DNA from: CBDDFQ01 sp965227035
GTDB taxonomy: Bacteria > Pseudomonadota > Gammaproteobacteria > Burkholderiales > Burkholderiaceae_C
Assembly (NCBI GenBank): GCA_965227035.1
Contig: OZ245724.1
Coordinates: 3,844,001-3,908,000 of the forward strand
DNA: 64,000 bases
Direction of reading: 5' to 3'
Below the pieces are notes generated by a model. It was not told the DNA's origin, ran no database searches, and worked only from the letters and a program-made list of their open reading frames with translations. A program made the position numbers and the translations under genes. Every line of letters starts with the position of its first letter. The first letter of the stretch is position 1. Below, piece after piece: positions 15,736 through 23,643 of this stretch.

Positions 15736-16875
15736 TCAGACGATCGCCAGATTCTCGGTTCCCGATGACAGGTCCTGCGAAGTCTTGGCGCGTTGTGAGT
15801 TGAGCTTGATCTGAAGGCGCAGGTCGTTCACCGAATCGGCGTTTCGCAGCGCATCTTCGTAGCTGATCATGTTGTTTTCGAACGCATCGAACAGCGCTTG
15901 GTCGAAGGTCTGCATACCGAGGTTGCGGCTCTTCTTCATGATTTCCTTGATCTCGGCAATGTCGCCCTTGAAGATCAAATCGGAAATGAGCGGCGTGTTC
16001 AGCATGATCTCGACCGCTGCCTGACGACCTTTGCCATCCTGCTTGGGCACCAGACGTTGCGACACCATCGCGCGCAGGTTGAGGGACAAGTCCATCAGCA
16101 ACTGGGTGCGACGTTCTTCCGAGAAGAAGTTGATGACACGGTCGAGTGCCTGGTTGGCGCTGTTGGCGTGAAGCGTTGCCATGCAAAGGTGACCGGTTTC
16201 CGCGAACGCGATCGCATGTTCCATGGTCTCTTTGTCGCGGATTTCGCCCATCAAAATAACATCGGGAGCCTGGCGCAACGTGTTCTTCAGAGCCGCTTCC
16301 CAGCTGTCGGTATCGAGCCCGACTTCGCGCTGCGTGACCACGCAGTTCTTGTGCGGGTGCACGAATTCGACCGGATCTTCCACCGTAATGATGTGACCGT
16401 GCGAATTTTCATTGCGCCAGTCGATCATCGCGGCCAGCGTGGTCGACTTACCGGAGCCGGTCGCGCCCACCAGAATGCAAAGGCCGCGCTTGGCCATCAC
16501 GACGTCTTTCAGCACCTGGGGCATGCCCATGCCGTCGAGCGTAGGTAGCGTGGTCGGGATCACCCGCATCACCATGCCGACCTTGCCTTGCTGCACGAAA
16601 GCGTTCACGCGGAAACGGCCGATGCCGGCCGGCGAGATCGCGAAATTGCATTCCTTGGTGCGTTCGAATTCAGCGATCTGCTTGTCGCTCATGATCGAGC
16701 GGGTGAGCGCCATCGTGTGGGCGCCGGTCAAGGCCTGAGCCGACACCTTCGTGACCTTGCCATCCACCTTCATCGCGGGCGGGAAATCGCCCGTGATGAA
16801 AAGATCGCTGCCGTTACGGCTGATCATCAACCTGAGCAAGTCGTTGATGAATTTACTGGCCTGATCGCGTTCCAT
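15736..16875 (-). CDS. pilU: Type IV pilus twitching-motility ATPase PilU
   Basis: 379 residues, PilU length. Walker A VGATGSGKSTTLAAMIDW, Asp box and Walker B LMGEIRDKETMEHAIAFAETGHL, His box CMATLHANSANQALDR, and the PilU-type extended C terminus (SQDLSSGTENLAIV). PilU is an accessory retraction ATPase that works with PilT at the inner-membrane base of the pilus. It lies 16 bases downstream of the cyclic-nucleotide-binding gene, in a likely pilT-cNBD-pilU operon. Confidence 0.96.
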   Translation of the reverse strand: MERDQASKFINDLLRLMISRNGSDLFITGDFPPAMKVDGKVTKVSAQALTGAHTMALTRSIMSDKQIAEFERTKECNFAISPAGIGRFRVNAFVQQGKVGMVMRVIPTTLPTLDGMGMPQVLKDVVMAKRGLCILVGATGSGKSTTLAAMIDWRNENSHGHIITVEDPVEFVHPHKNCVVTQREVGLDTDSWEAALKNTLRQAPDVILMGEIRDKETMEHAIAFAETGHLCMATLHANSANQALDRVINFFSEERRTQLLMDLSLNLRAMVSQRLVPKQDGKGRQAAVEIMLNTPLISDLIFKGDIAEIKEIMKKSRNLGMQTFDQALFDAFENNMISYEDALRNADSVNDLRLQIKLNSQRAKTSQDLSSGTENLAIV

Positions 16876-16891
16876 GAATATTCCCCGGGTT

Positions 16892-17521
16892 TCAGCTCTT
16901 GCGATCGCTTAGGCGAGCGCTGACGGTACGAAGACGAAGAGAGAGTTTGCGGGCCAGGAGCGCGATCAAACTTGCCGCTAGCTGGGGCTCGGACGTCATC
17001 ATCTCGTCCAGTCCTTCGGCTCCCAACACCGCGATTTCGCAATCGGTGAGCGAGGTACAGGCAGAAAAACGTGCGCCGCTGTCGAGCAGCGACATTTCGC
17101 CGAGGATGTCTCCGGGGCGAGCTTCGGTCAAGCGCAGACGTTCGCCCCACGGTTGCAGGCGATCGACCGCAACGGTGCCGCTCAGAAGCACCACCATGAA
17201 GTTGCCGTATTCGTCCTGTCCGATGATGTCGCGGCTGGCCGGGACCGAGGCGAAATCGAAGAAGCGTTCCAGGCGGAAAACTGCATCGCCCTCGAGCAGC
17301 GCCATGTATTTGTCGCGCGACCAGAGTTCGTGAAGAATCTTCACGCCGCGTGAAGAAGACAGGCGCTTGGCGTCGATCTCGACTGCGCGCGCGTCCCACG
17401 GCACCAGCATCGACGCGTCGATGCCAAGGCCGGCGAATGCCGAGGCGAACATCTGCGAATCGTTTTTATCGTCGTCCTGTTGAGGCGCAGAACCTCGAAG
17501 GAATCCAAGTACTCTTTTCAT
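16892..17521 (-). CDS. Cyclic nucleotide-binding domain protein between pilT and pilU
   Basis: 209 residues. The N-terminal ~70 residues are unassigned. The cNMP-binding domain (~85-190) shows VVLLSGTVAVDR, RPGDILGEMSLLDSGARFSACTSLTDCEIAVLGAEGLDEM. The GEMSLLDSGARFSA stretch is the phosphate-binding cassette, with an Arg at the phosphate-contact position. There is no HTH, so it is not a Crp-type regulator. It lies between the two retraction ATPases, 37 bases after pilT, which suggests a nucleotide-responsive modulator of retraction; that role is inference. Confidence 0.88.
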   Translation of the reverse strand: MKRVLGFLRGSAPQQDDDKNDSQMFASAFAGLGIDASMLVPWDARAVEIDAKRLSSSRGVKILHELWSRDKYMALLEGDAVFRLERFFDFASVPASRDIIGQDEYGNFMVVLLSGTVAVDRLQPWGERLRLTEARPGDILGEMSLLDSGARFSACTSLTDCEIAVLGAEGLDEMMTSEPQLAASLIALLARKLSLRLRTVSARLSDRKS

Positions 17522-17558
17522 TTCAACTCCAGAACTACGATGTCTCGACTTACTGATC

Positions 17559-18602
17559 TCAACCCGGGAAGTTGTCCGGAATCTTCGCTTTGCCGCGTGC
17601 TTCCGCAGGCGTGATGATGTTGCGGCGAACCAGATCGGTCAGGTTCTGATCGAGCGTCTGCATGCCCATGCTGTTGCCGGTCTGGATCGCAGAATACATC
17701 TGCGCCACCTTGGCTTCGCGAATCAGGTTTCGGATGGCGGATGTGCCGAGCATGATTTCATGCGCCGCGACACGACCCTGGCCGTCCTTGGTCTTGCACA
17801 GCGTTTGCGAAATCACGGCCTGCAGAGATTCGGACAGCATGGCGCGAACCATTTCTTTTTCTTCGGCCGGGAACACGTCGATGATCCGGTCGATCGTCTT
17901 GGCGGCGCTCGATGTGTGCAGCGTGCCGAACACCAGATGGCCGGTTTCTGCTGCGGTCATCGCCAGTCGAATCGTTTCCAGATCTCGCATTTCGCCCACG
18001 AGAATCGCGTCCGGATCTTCCCGCAGCGCCGATTTCAGCGCGGCGGCGAAGCTCAATGTGTGCGGTCCGACTTCACGCTGGTTGATCAGGCACTTCTTGG
18101 AGTCGTGCACGAATTCGATCGGATCCTCGACGGTCAGGATGTGACCGTATTCGGTTTCGTTGAGAAAGTTCACCATCGCAGCGAGCGTGGTCGACTTGCC
18201 CGAGCCGGTCGGGCCGGTAACCAGCACCATGCCACGCGGCTTCAGGGCCAAGTCGCCGAAAATTTTGGGCGCGTTGAGTTGCTCGAGTGTCAGGATCTTG
18301 GAGGGAATGGTCCGGAACACAGCGCCGGCGCCACGGTTGTGGTTGAAAGCGTTCACCCGAAAGCGGGCCAAGCCTTCGATTTCGAACGAAAAGTCGACTT
18401 CGAGGAACTCTTCGTAGTTCTTGCGCTGGGTGTCGTTCATGATGTCGTACACCATGCCGTGAACCGCTTTATGGTCGAGAGGATCGACGTTGATTCGACG
18501 CACATCGCCGTGCACACGAATCATGGGTGGCAGACCTGCAGAAAGATGCAAGTCGGATGCCTTGTTTTTCACGCTGAACGCGAGCAGTTGGGTGATATCC
18601 AC
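17559..18602 (-). CDS. pilT: Type IV pilus retraction ATPase PilT (GTG start)
   Basis: 347 residues from GTG at 18602, preceded by a GAGGGA ribosome site. This start gives the standard PilT N terminus (VDITQLLAFSVKNKASDLHL); the longer reading to 18743 runs into the divergent yggS. Walker A GPTGSGKSTTLAAMVNFLN, Walker B VGEMRDLETIRLAMTAAETGHL, His box FGTLHTSSAAKTIDR, and the conserved AIRNLIRE motif needed for retraction near the C terminus. It powers pilus retraction, twitching and DNA uptake. Divergent from yggS with 52 bases between starts. Confidence 0.97.
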   Translation of the reverse strand: MDITQLLAFSVKNKASDLHLSAGLPPMIRVHGDVRRINVDPLDHKAVHGMVYDIMNDTQRKNYEEFLEVDFSFEIEGLARFRVNAFNHNRGAGAVFRTIPSKILTLEQLNAPKIFGDLALKPRGMVLVTGPTGSGKSTTLAAMVNFLNETEYGHILTVEDPIEFVHDSKKCLINQREVGPHTLSFAAALKSALREDPDAILVGEMRDLETIRLAMTAAETGHLVFGTLHTSSAAKTIDRIIDVFPAEEKEMVRAMLSESLQAVISQTLCKTKDGQGRVAAHEIMLGTSAIRNLIREAKVAQMYSAIQTGNSMGMQTLDQNLTDLVRRNIITPAEARGKAKIPDNFPG

Positions 18603-18654
18603 AGAATCCCTCGTCGATTTGATACGCTTTGAAGCACTTCCCGATTTTTGCATT

Positions 18655-19335
18655 ATGACGATGATTCGAAGCAACCTCCAGACAGTCCGCGCCCGAATGG
18701 AAGCCGCGTGTATCGCGGCAGGGCGCGACGTGCAGGAAGTCACGCTTGTTGCTGTGTCAAAAACGCGAACTGCGAATGAAATCGAGGAAGCGGCGCATGA
18801 GGGGCAGGTCGATTTCGGGGAGAACTATGTTCAGGAAGCTGTTGCCAAGATAGAACAGCTACGAGCCAGGCCGCTGGTTTGGCATTGCATCGGCCCGGTT
18901 CAAAGCAACAAGAGCCGGGTCGTTGCGGAGAATTTCGACTGGATTCATACGGTCGATCGGCTCAAGCTGGCTCAACGCCTCTCAGAGCAGCGCCCCTCAG
19001 CGATGGGCGATCTTCAGGTTTGCATTCAGGTGAATGCGGACGGTGGCGCGAACAAATCGGGCGTTGCGCCGGGGGAGGTATTGGATCTGGCCAAGGAAAT
19101 TTCGGCCCTCCCGGGCTTACGGCTGCGTGGCCTGATGTCGATTCCCGAACCCCAGCCCGATTTCGAGAGCCAGAAACGGATTCATATGCTGGTATCGGCC
19201 CTGTTCAGCGAGCTGAAGTCGGAAGGCTTCTCGCTGGATACGCTTTCGATGGGCATGTCCGACGATCTGGAAGCAGCCATACATGCCGGAAGCACGATGG
19301 TGCGAATCGGAACCGCAGTCTTCGGCTCTCGCTGA
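18655..19335 (+). CDS. yggS: PLP homeostasis protein YggS/PROSC family
   Basis: 226 residues from ATG at 18655. The PLP lysine motif LVAVSKT occurs at ~26-32, then FGENYVQEAVAKIEQL, WHCIGPVQSNKSR, WIHTVDRLKLAQRL, GLMSIPEP and DTLSMGMSDDLEAAIHAGSTMVRIGTAVFG. YggS binds pyridoxal phosphate without known catalysis and keeps free PLP in balance. The gene is commonly divergent from pilT in proteobacteria, as here. Confidence 0.95.
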   Translation: MTMIRSNLQTVRARMEAACIAAGRDVQEVTLVAVSKTRTANEIEEAAHEGQVDFGENYVQEAVAKIEQLRARPLVWHCIGPVQSNKSRVVAENFDWIHTVDRLKLAQRLSEQRPSAMGDLQVCIQVNADGGANKSGVAPGEVLDLAKEISALPGLRLRGLMSIPEPQPDFESQKRIHMLVSALFSELKSEGFSLDTLSMGMSDDLEAAIHAGSTMVRIGTAVFGSR

Positions 19336-19348
19336 AATTCTGGCGCGC

Positions 19349-20308
19349 CTATTCCTCGACCGGCTTGCGCGAGAACAGCCCCGAGAACTTCGATATCAGG
19401 GATTCGACCGGCTCGGTGCGTGCTGCGTCGCTGGCGATGAGGCAAGCAAGTGCCCGCATGAATTCTTCGTCGGTGAGCTTGGATAGCTCCTTGCGAAGTT
19501 TCAGCACCGAGATCGAATCGCGCTCGATGTATTTCATCATCGCCAGGCATTCCTTGCCGATTTCCGCAATGGGCACCGGCAATGGTCGGCCGGGCTGAAG
19601 CTGCAGTTTTTCCAGTGAGGGCGGCAGAATGGTTCGAAGTAGCTGGCGAATCGAGCGGCGCGCGTAGGTCCACAGCGCCAGTTCCATCGGGAAAATCTCG
19701 TAATCGCCCTGGGTGTAGCTGGCCGCCCCGGTGGGATGGCGCTGAACCTCGCCATGGCCGATCTGAAGAACCGTGGCATCGACCTTCACCGCGACGCGCC
19801 AGCGTGAGCAGTCGATGACAGCGATGCGCTCGCCCTGATGAACGATGTGCAGCTGGCTAGATTGCCAGATGTCGCGGTGAGTCCATGCATGCCAGCCGAG
19901 CAGATATCGAATGCGCAAATCGGTGAGCTGGCCAGCGAGTATCCGAAGACCGGTGCTCAGCTCGCCTTTTGCGGCAGTGGAGTTGGGGTTCCATTCCAGA
20001 TGGGTCTGCTCGGTGTCTCCAAGCAGGTGGATCGGCCTGCCCTTGTAGCTGCCAGATGACTCGAGCACGATGCCCGATCCCGGGGCAATTCGACCACGGG
20101 TGCTGTTGGTGCGATCTTCCGGCAATTCGATGTTCCGCAGATGCGAGATGTAGGCATCCGGCTGCAGTCCGCCAGGAACGGGTATCCACTGGACCGTGTG
20201 ATTGGTCTGTAACGCCGTCACCATGACCGACTTTTCCTCCAGTGGAGAAAGAGCGACGGGCTGCAAGAACGCGAGTGGCGCTGGGATATCTGGAAAAACT
20301 GAGTTCAT
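19349..20308 (-). CDS. Protein of unknown function (319 residues)
   Basis: 319 residues, with no signal peptide, no membrane segment and no nucleotide-binding loop that I can see. A possible beta-rich N-terminal half carries VMVTALQTNHTVQWIPVPGG and IHLLGDTEQTHLEWN. A middle section with several Trp and His residues (RYLLGWHAWTHRDIWQSSQL) precedes an aromatic and basic helical region (ELALWTYARRSIRQLLRTILPP). The C terminus is a helical KYIERDSISVLKLRKELSKLTDEEFMRAL. I do not recognise the family. Convergent with yggS, near pilus genes. Confidence 0.75.
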   Translation of the reverse strand: MNSVFPDIPAPLAFLQPVALSPLEEKSVMVTALQTNHTVQWIPVPGGLQPDAYISHLRNIELPEDRTNSTRGRIAPGSGIVLESSGSYKGRPIHLLGDTEQTHLEWNPNSTAAKGELSTGLRILAGQLTDLRIRYLLGWHAWTHRDIWQSSQLHIVHQGERIAVIDCSRWRVAVKVDATVLQIGHGEVQRHPTGAASYTQGDYEIFPMELALWTYARRSIRQLLRTILPPSLEKLQLQPGRPLPVPIAEIGKECLAMMKYIERDSISVLKLRKELSKLTDEEFMRALACLIASDAARTEPVESLISKFSGLFSRKPVEE

Positions 20309-20488
20309 TTCTGTTCCGCTGGTACGAACTATCGCTGCAAATGTTACAGACCTTTCGCTGGAATGGGCGTGGTTCTTCCAGCGAAGCGCGAATAGTTAGT
20401 TGAAACGGTGCCCAACATGGAAATCTGTTCCGATAAACAGCGATTTGGTTAGCGAATTTCGCCGCCCGGGGTAAATCCAATTCCGTTT

Positions 20489-21200
20489 GTGGGTGCGTCG
20501 AAAGAATTCGCGTTTTCCCAAGAAGTACCCCCCACCGTGCTACTGCAAAACCATCAAACCGATTGCCGTCCGCCAGATCAGCGATTTACCCACTGGGTCA
20601 GCGAAATCAGCCAGTTCTTCGGCAACATCGAGTTCGACAGTCCGCAACGTCACAACTTTCGTCAACAGGTCATCCGGGCCGAGATCGACGGCGTGCGTTT
20701 TTGCAGAAGCCGCGGCAGCGCCACCTCGGCTCGCCGACGAAACATTCCCCGTGAAATCGCGCCTCTGCCGTTCGGGCAGCAGTCGATGCCGGTCACCCAG
20801 TTGCAAACGACGAACAGTTATTGCCTCTTGCTCAAGCTCGGAGCAAGCCAGTGCGTGGTGGGGCCACGCGCCGATATCGTTCTGCGGCCAGGCGACATGG
20901 TGCTGATGAAGCTCGGTGAGCCTTTCACCATCGCTCACGGCGAGGACTCCGACTCGATGATGCTGGCGATTCCCGATTCGCTTTTCGCGTTTTGTTGGCC
21001 GAGGGTGTGTGGACGAAGGGCCGCGTGCTTCAGTCCGAGCGAACCGGCAATTACGTGTTGTCGTATCGCGCAAGCGGCACAGGTGTCGCTTCGTCGATGA
21101 GTTTCACTGTCTCTCCGAATCCGGTTTCCAGCAAAGGCGAGTCGTCGTTGTCGGAAACGATATGCGTGAACATGACCGGGCAGGTCAGACATCAGTCGGG
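20489..21200 (+). pseudogene. Decayed AraC-family transcriptional regulator
   Basis: A GTG-started frame encodes an AraC-type cupin-like ligand domain (HWVSEISQFFGNIEFDSPQ, then LKLGASQCVVGPRADIVLRPGDMVLMKLGEPFTI, ending at IPDSLF near 20982). After that the homology changes frame at least twice. LLAEGVWTKGRVLQSERTG reads in another frame (~20988-21046). RIAQAAQVSLRR, an AraC HTH start, returns to the first frame and stops at TGA 21098-21100. FHCLSESGFQQRR (~21102-21140) reads in the third. The second half of the DNA-binding domain is absent where pilV begins. It cannot make a full regulator. Confidence 0.7.
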
Positions 21201-21209
21201 AGTTTGCTG

Positions 21210-21689
21210 ATGGCAGGACGAGCAGTGCCGAAGCATGCGGAATCCGGCGCGTTGATGATCGAGATTCTGGTGGCGATGCTGCTGCTTTCGCTGGGACTTC
21301 TGGCGATGGCGGGACTGCAGCGCGCCAGCATGCAGGCGTTCGGCAATTCGCGTCGAGGCGTGGAAGCTTCCATGGTTGCGCACAACCTCGCGGAAAAAAT
21401 CCGCGCATATCCGGAGGCGGCATCGGCCGGTTTATTCGACGACGAGCGCCGCGCCGAAGGTCGTGACCGTGTAGACGACTCTATCGAGACGCATCTGGAA
21501 CGCGGTACAGATCGCAAGCATCCGTGGCTGATCAGACTATCGTGGGATGAGCCGCTGTCATTCGCCGAGGCAGGGCGAAAGCGGTCGAACTGCGACAAGG
21601 GCGGTATATCCAGCGGCGCTGGAGTCCGCACCGCAGCCAAATCGGAGAGCACGGTGCGTTCGTGCATGACGCTGGAGTTCATGCCGTGA
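21210..21689 (+). CDS. pilV: Type IV pilus minor pilin PilV
   Basis: 159 residues from ATG at 21210. The prepilin signal is KHAESG^ALMIEILVAMLLLSLGLL, with cleavage after Gly and Glu at +5. PilV features continue with GLQRASMQAFGNSRRGVEASMVAHNLAEKIRAYPEA. PilV is part of the minor-pilin priming complex with W, X and E. Its TGA overlaps the GTG of pilW by three bases. The N terminus lacks a strong ribosome site; start choice rests on the leader peptide. Confidence 0.9.
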   Translation: MAGRAVPKHAESGALMIEILVAMLLLSLGLLAMAGLQRASMQAFGNSRRGVEASMVAHNLAEKIRAYPEAASAGLFDDERRAEGRDRVDDSIETHLERGTDRKHPWLIRLSWDEPLSFAEAGRKRSNCDKGGISSGAGVRTAAKSESTVRSCMTLEFMP

Positions 21690-22525
21690 AGCCGATTCGA
21701 CATCTCGGCGGATTCTCGCTGCCCGAATTGCTGATCGCGATGTTGCTTGGGCTTGTCATCGCCGGTGCGGCGCTCTCGACTTTGTCTTCGGCCAGCGCGG
21801 CATCGAAAGAGCAGCGCGCGCAAGCCGAACTTGCGCAGGACGCCCACACCTCACTCGCGCTCATGGCGATTCATCTGCGAATGGCCGGCTACAAGTCGCT
21901 GCCCGGAACGCTGGACACCCACCTTTTCGGTTGTGATCGTTCATTCGAAAATTCGAAAGTCTTGTCGATCGACGACCTGAGTTGCAGCGGGTCTGCTTCC
22001 GGCTCGTCGGCGATTGCGCTGCGTTATGAGGTGGACGAGTTCAATTCGGATGTCGATGTCGCCGGAACTCCCACCGACTGCGCCGGGAAGGCGATCTCGC
22101 CGTCGAAGTCGGATGGCGCGTCTGCGTCTCTATCGGCCGAGAGTCGATTCTTCATCCAGGCGAGTGCCACCACTCGCAATCCCGCGTTGTATTGCGCCGG
22201 AAACGGAGCAGGCGCGACCTTCGTTCCGCAATCGATAGCGGACAACGTCGAAGTACTTCGCGTTCTGTACGGAATCGATGCATCGACGCTCAAAGGCGCG
22301 CGCGAAATCGACGCCCTGCCCGGCGCACGAGCCGACAAGTGGCACGGCGTTCGCACAGTGCTTCTTTGCGTGCAGATGCGGAGCGACAGTGGCGTTGCTG
22401 CGGTGCGTACCGCTTATGTCGACTGCGACGGCAGGTTGACCATGCCGCCGGTAGGCGACACGCGATTGCATAGAACGTTCACCCAAAGCGTGCGACTGCG
22501 GAATGCTTTCCAGGAAACGAGCTGA
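21686..22525 (+). CDS. pilW: Type IV pilus minor pilin PilW (GTG start)
   Basis: 279 residues from GTG at 21686, overlapping the pilV stop (GTGA). The prepilin signal is RHLGG^FSLPELLIAMLLGLVIAG with Glu at +5; an ATG 24 bases upstream would add eight residues. The long periplasmic domain (FGCDRS, LSCSGS, DCAGKAI, LYCAGNGAG, LLCVQMR, YVDCDGR) has several cysteine pairs and resembles the large PilW pilins that cap the pseudopilus with PilX. Confidence 0.88.
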   Translation: MKPIRHLGGFSLPELLIAMLLGLVIAGAALSTLSSASAASKEQRAQAELAQDAHTSLALMAIHLRMAGYKSLPGTLDTHLFGCDRSFENSKVLSIDDLSCSGSASGSSAIALRYEVDEFNSDVDVAGTPTDCAGKAISPSKSDGASASLSAESRFFIQASATTRNPALYCAGNGAGATFVPQSIADNVEVLRVLYGIDASTLKGAREIDALPGARADKWHGVRTVLLCVQMRSDSGVAAVRTAYVDCDGRLTMPPVGDTRLHRTFTQSVRLRNAFQETS

Positions 22526-23145
22526 TGTCCAGACGAGTTCAACTTGGCATTCAGCGCGGCATGATTTTTCTGCTGATGTCTTTGCTCACCGCGATGCTGA
22601 CGCTGATGGCGGGCTCTACCCTGCGCCTCGCAACATTGAAAGGGCGGAGCAGCGATGGTTTTCGAAATCACGTGCAAGCTCTGCACGCAGCGGAGATTGC
22701 ACTCGCGCACTGCGAGGAGATCGTCGGCGAGCGAATAAAAGGCGCGTCTCGCAACCTGCCGGCAACGCCGTCGAGCTCCGAGTCCGAGGGCATGGGCGCG
22801 GGCCTCACTCCCCTCGACGAAGTGGTTGCGTCTGCCACCTGGCGCGATTCGAATCGCTGGAAAAAATATTCGGAAGATCTGATCGAGGTGCCTCTGTCGT
22901 CAGCCCTATCGCTACAGCCGGGGCAGTGCGTGATCGATGAATTGCGTGCGCCTCACCGATTCGTCACGACGGCACGGGGCTTCAGTCCCAACTATTCGCG
23001 GGCTGACCACGATTTCGCCGGCGCCGAAGTTTGGGTTCAGTCGGTCAGTGTTCCTGCCGCTTCGCCCGATTCGACTCACACATCACGTGCGTCCAACCGA
23101 GTGCCGCTACACAGCTGGCGGCAGCTCACATCACCACCTCATTGA
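22525..23145 (+). CDS. pilX: Type IV pilus assembly protein PilX-like
   Basis: 206 residues; ATG overlaps the pilW stop (TGATG). The N terminus QRG^MIFLLMSLLTAMLTLMAGSTLRL is a pilin-like leader and membrane helix with Gly before the helix but no Glu at +5, which is common for PilX. HVQALHAAEIALAHCEE is the PilX_N signature. The C-terminal part ends in a Ser/His-rich stretch. It is a minor pilin of the initiation tip complex. pilY1, which normally follows, is missing. Confidence 0.85.
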   Translation: MSRRVQLGIQRGMIFLLMSLLTAMLTLMAGSTLRLATLKGRSSDGFRNHVQALHAAEIALAHCEEIVGERIKGASRNLPATPSSSESEGMGAGLTPLDEVVASATWRDSNRWKKYSEDLIEVPLSSALSLQPGQCVIDELRAPHRFVTTARGFSPNYSRADHDFAGAEVWVQSVSVPAASPDSTHTSRASNRVPLHSWRQLTSPPH

Positions 23146-23150
23146 CCCAA

Positions 23151-23603
23151 ATGACTCCATCAGAAACTTCAAGAAGATCAATGCGTGGGTTTTCGTTGAT
23201 CGAACTGCTCGTTGCGCTCGTTATCGTGTCCATCGTTGCTGCAGTGGCCTACCCGACTTACGGCAATTACGCGAAGCGTGCGCATCGTTTGCAGGCGCAG
23301 GCGGTGTTGCTCGAAGCGTCTTTGTATCTTCAATATTTCTACGCAAGAAACGATCGATACGATGCGGAAAATGCCGACTCGGCGCCTGTCGAACTGCCCA
23401 GTCGATTGCATCAGTCGCCGTCGGAATCGGCGGCTAAGTACAAGATCAACTTGTTGGAGGTGCATCGCAATTCCTACGTGCTTCAGGCAACGCCTACAGG
23501 CACCATGACTGGCGACGCGTGCGGCACGTTTCGTCTGGCCCAAACCGGCGAAAAATCGCTTTCGCCCGACGCGACGCTTTCGATGGGTGAGTGTTGGCGA
23601 TAG
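23151..23603 (+). CDS. pilE: Type IV pilin PilE-like minor pilin
   Basis: 150 residues, starting five bases after pilX. Leader MRG^FSLIELLVALVIVSIVAAVAYP has the canonical Gly and Glu+5. The C-terminal pair GDACGTF...GECWR would form the disulfide loop. Short length and position at the end of the V-W-X group mark it as PilE of the minor-pilin operon, not the major PilA. Convergent with glcD. Confidence 0.9.
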   Translation: MTPSETSRRSMRGFSLIELLVALVIVSIVAAVAYPTYGNYAKRAHRLQAQAVLLEASLYLQYFYARNDRYDAENADSAPVELPSRLHQSPSESAAKYKINLLEVHRNSYVLQATPTGTMTGDACGTFRLAQTGEKSLSPDATLSMGECWR

Positions 23604-23643
23604 CTGGCGGCAAGCAGAAGCCGACGCGGCCCAGCGTGGCTGG

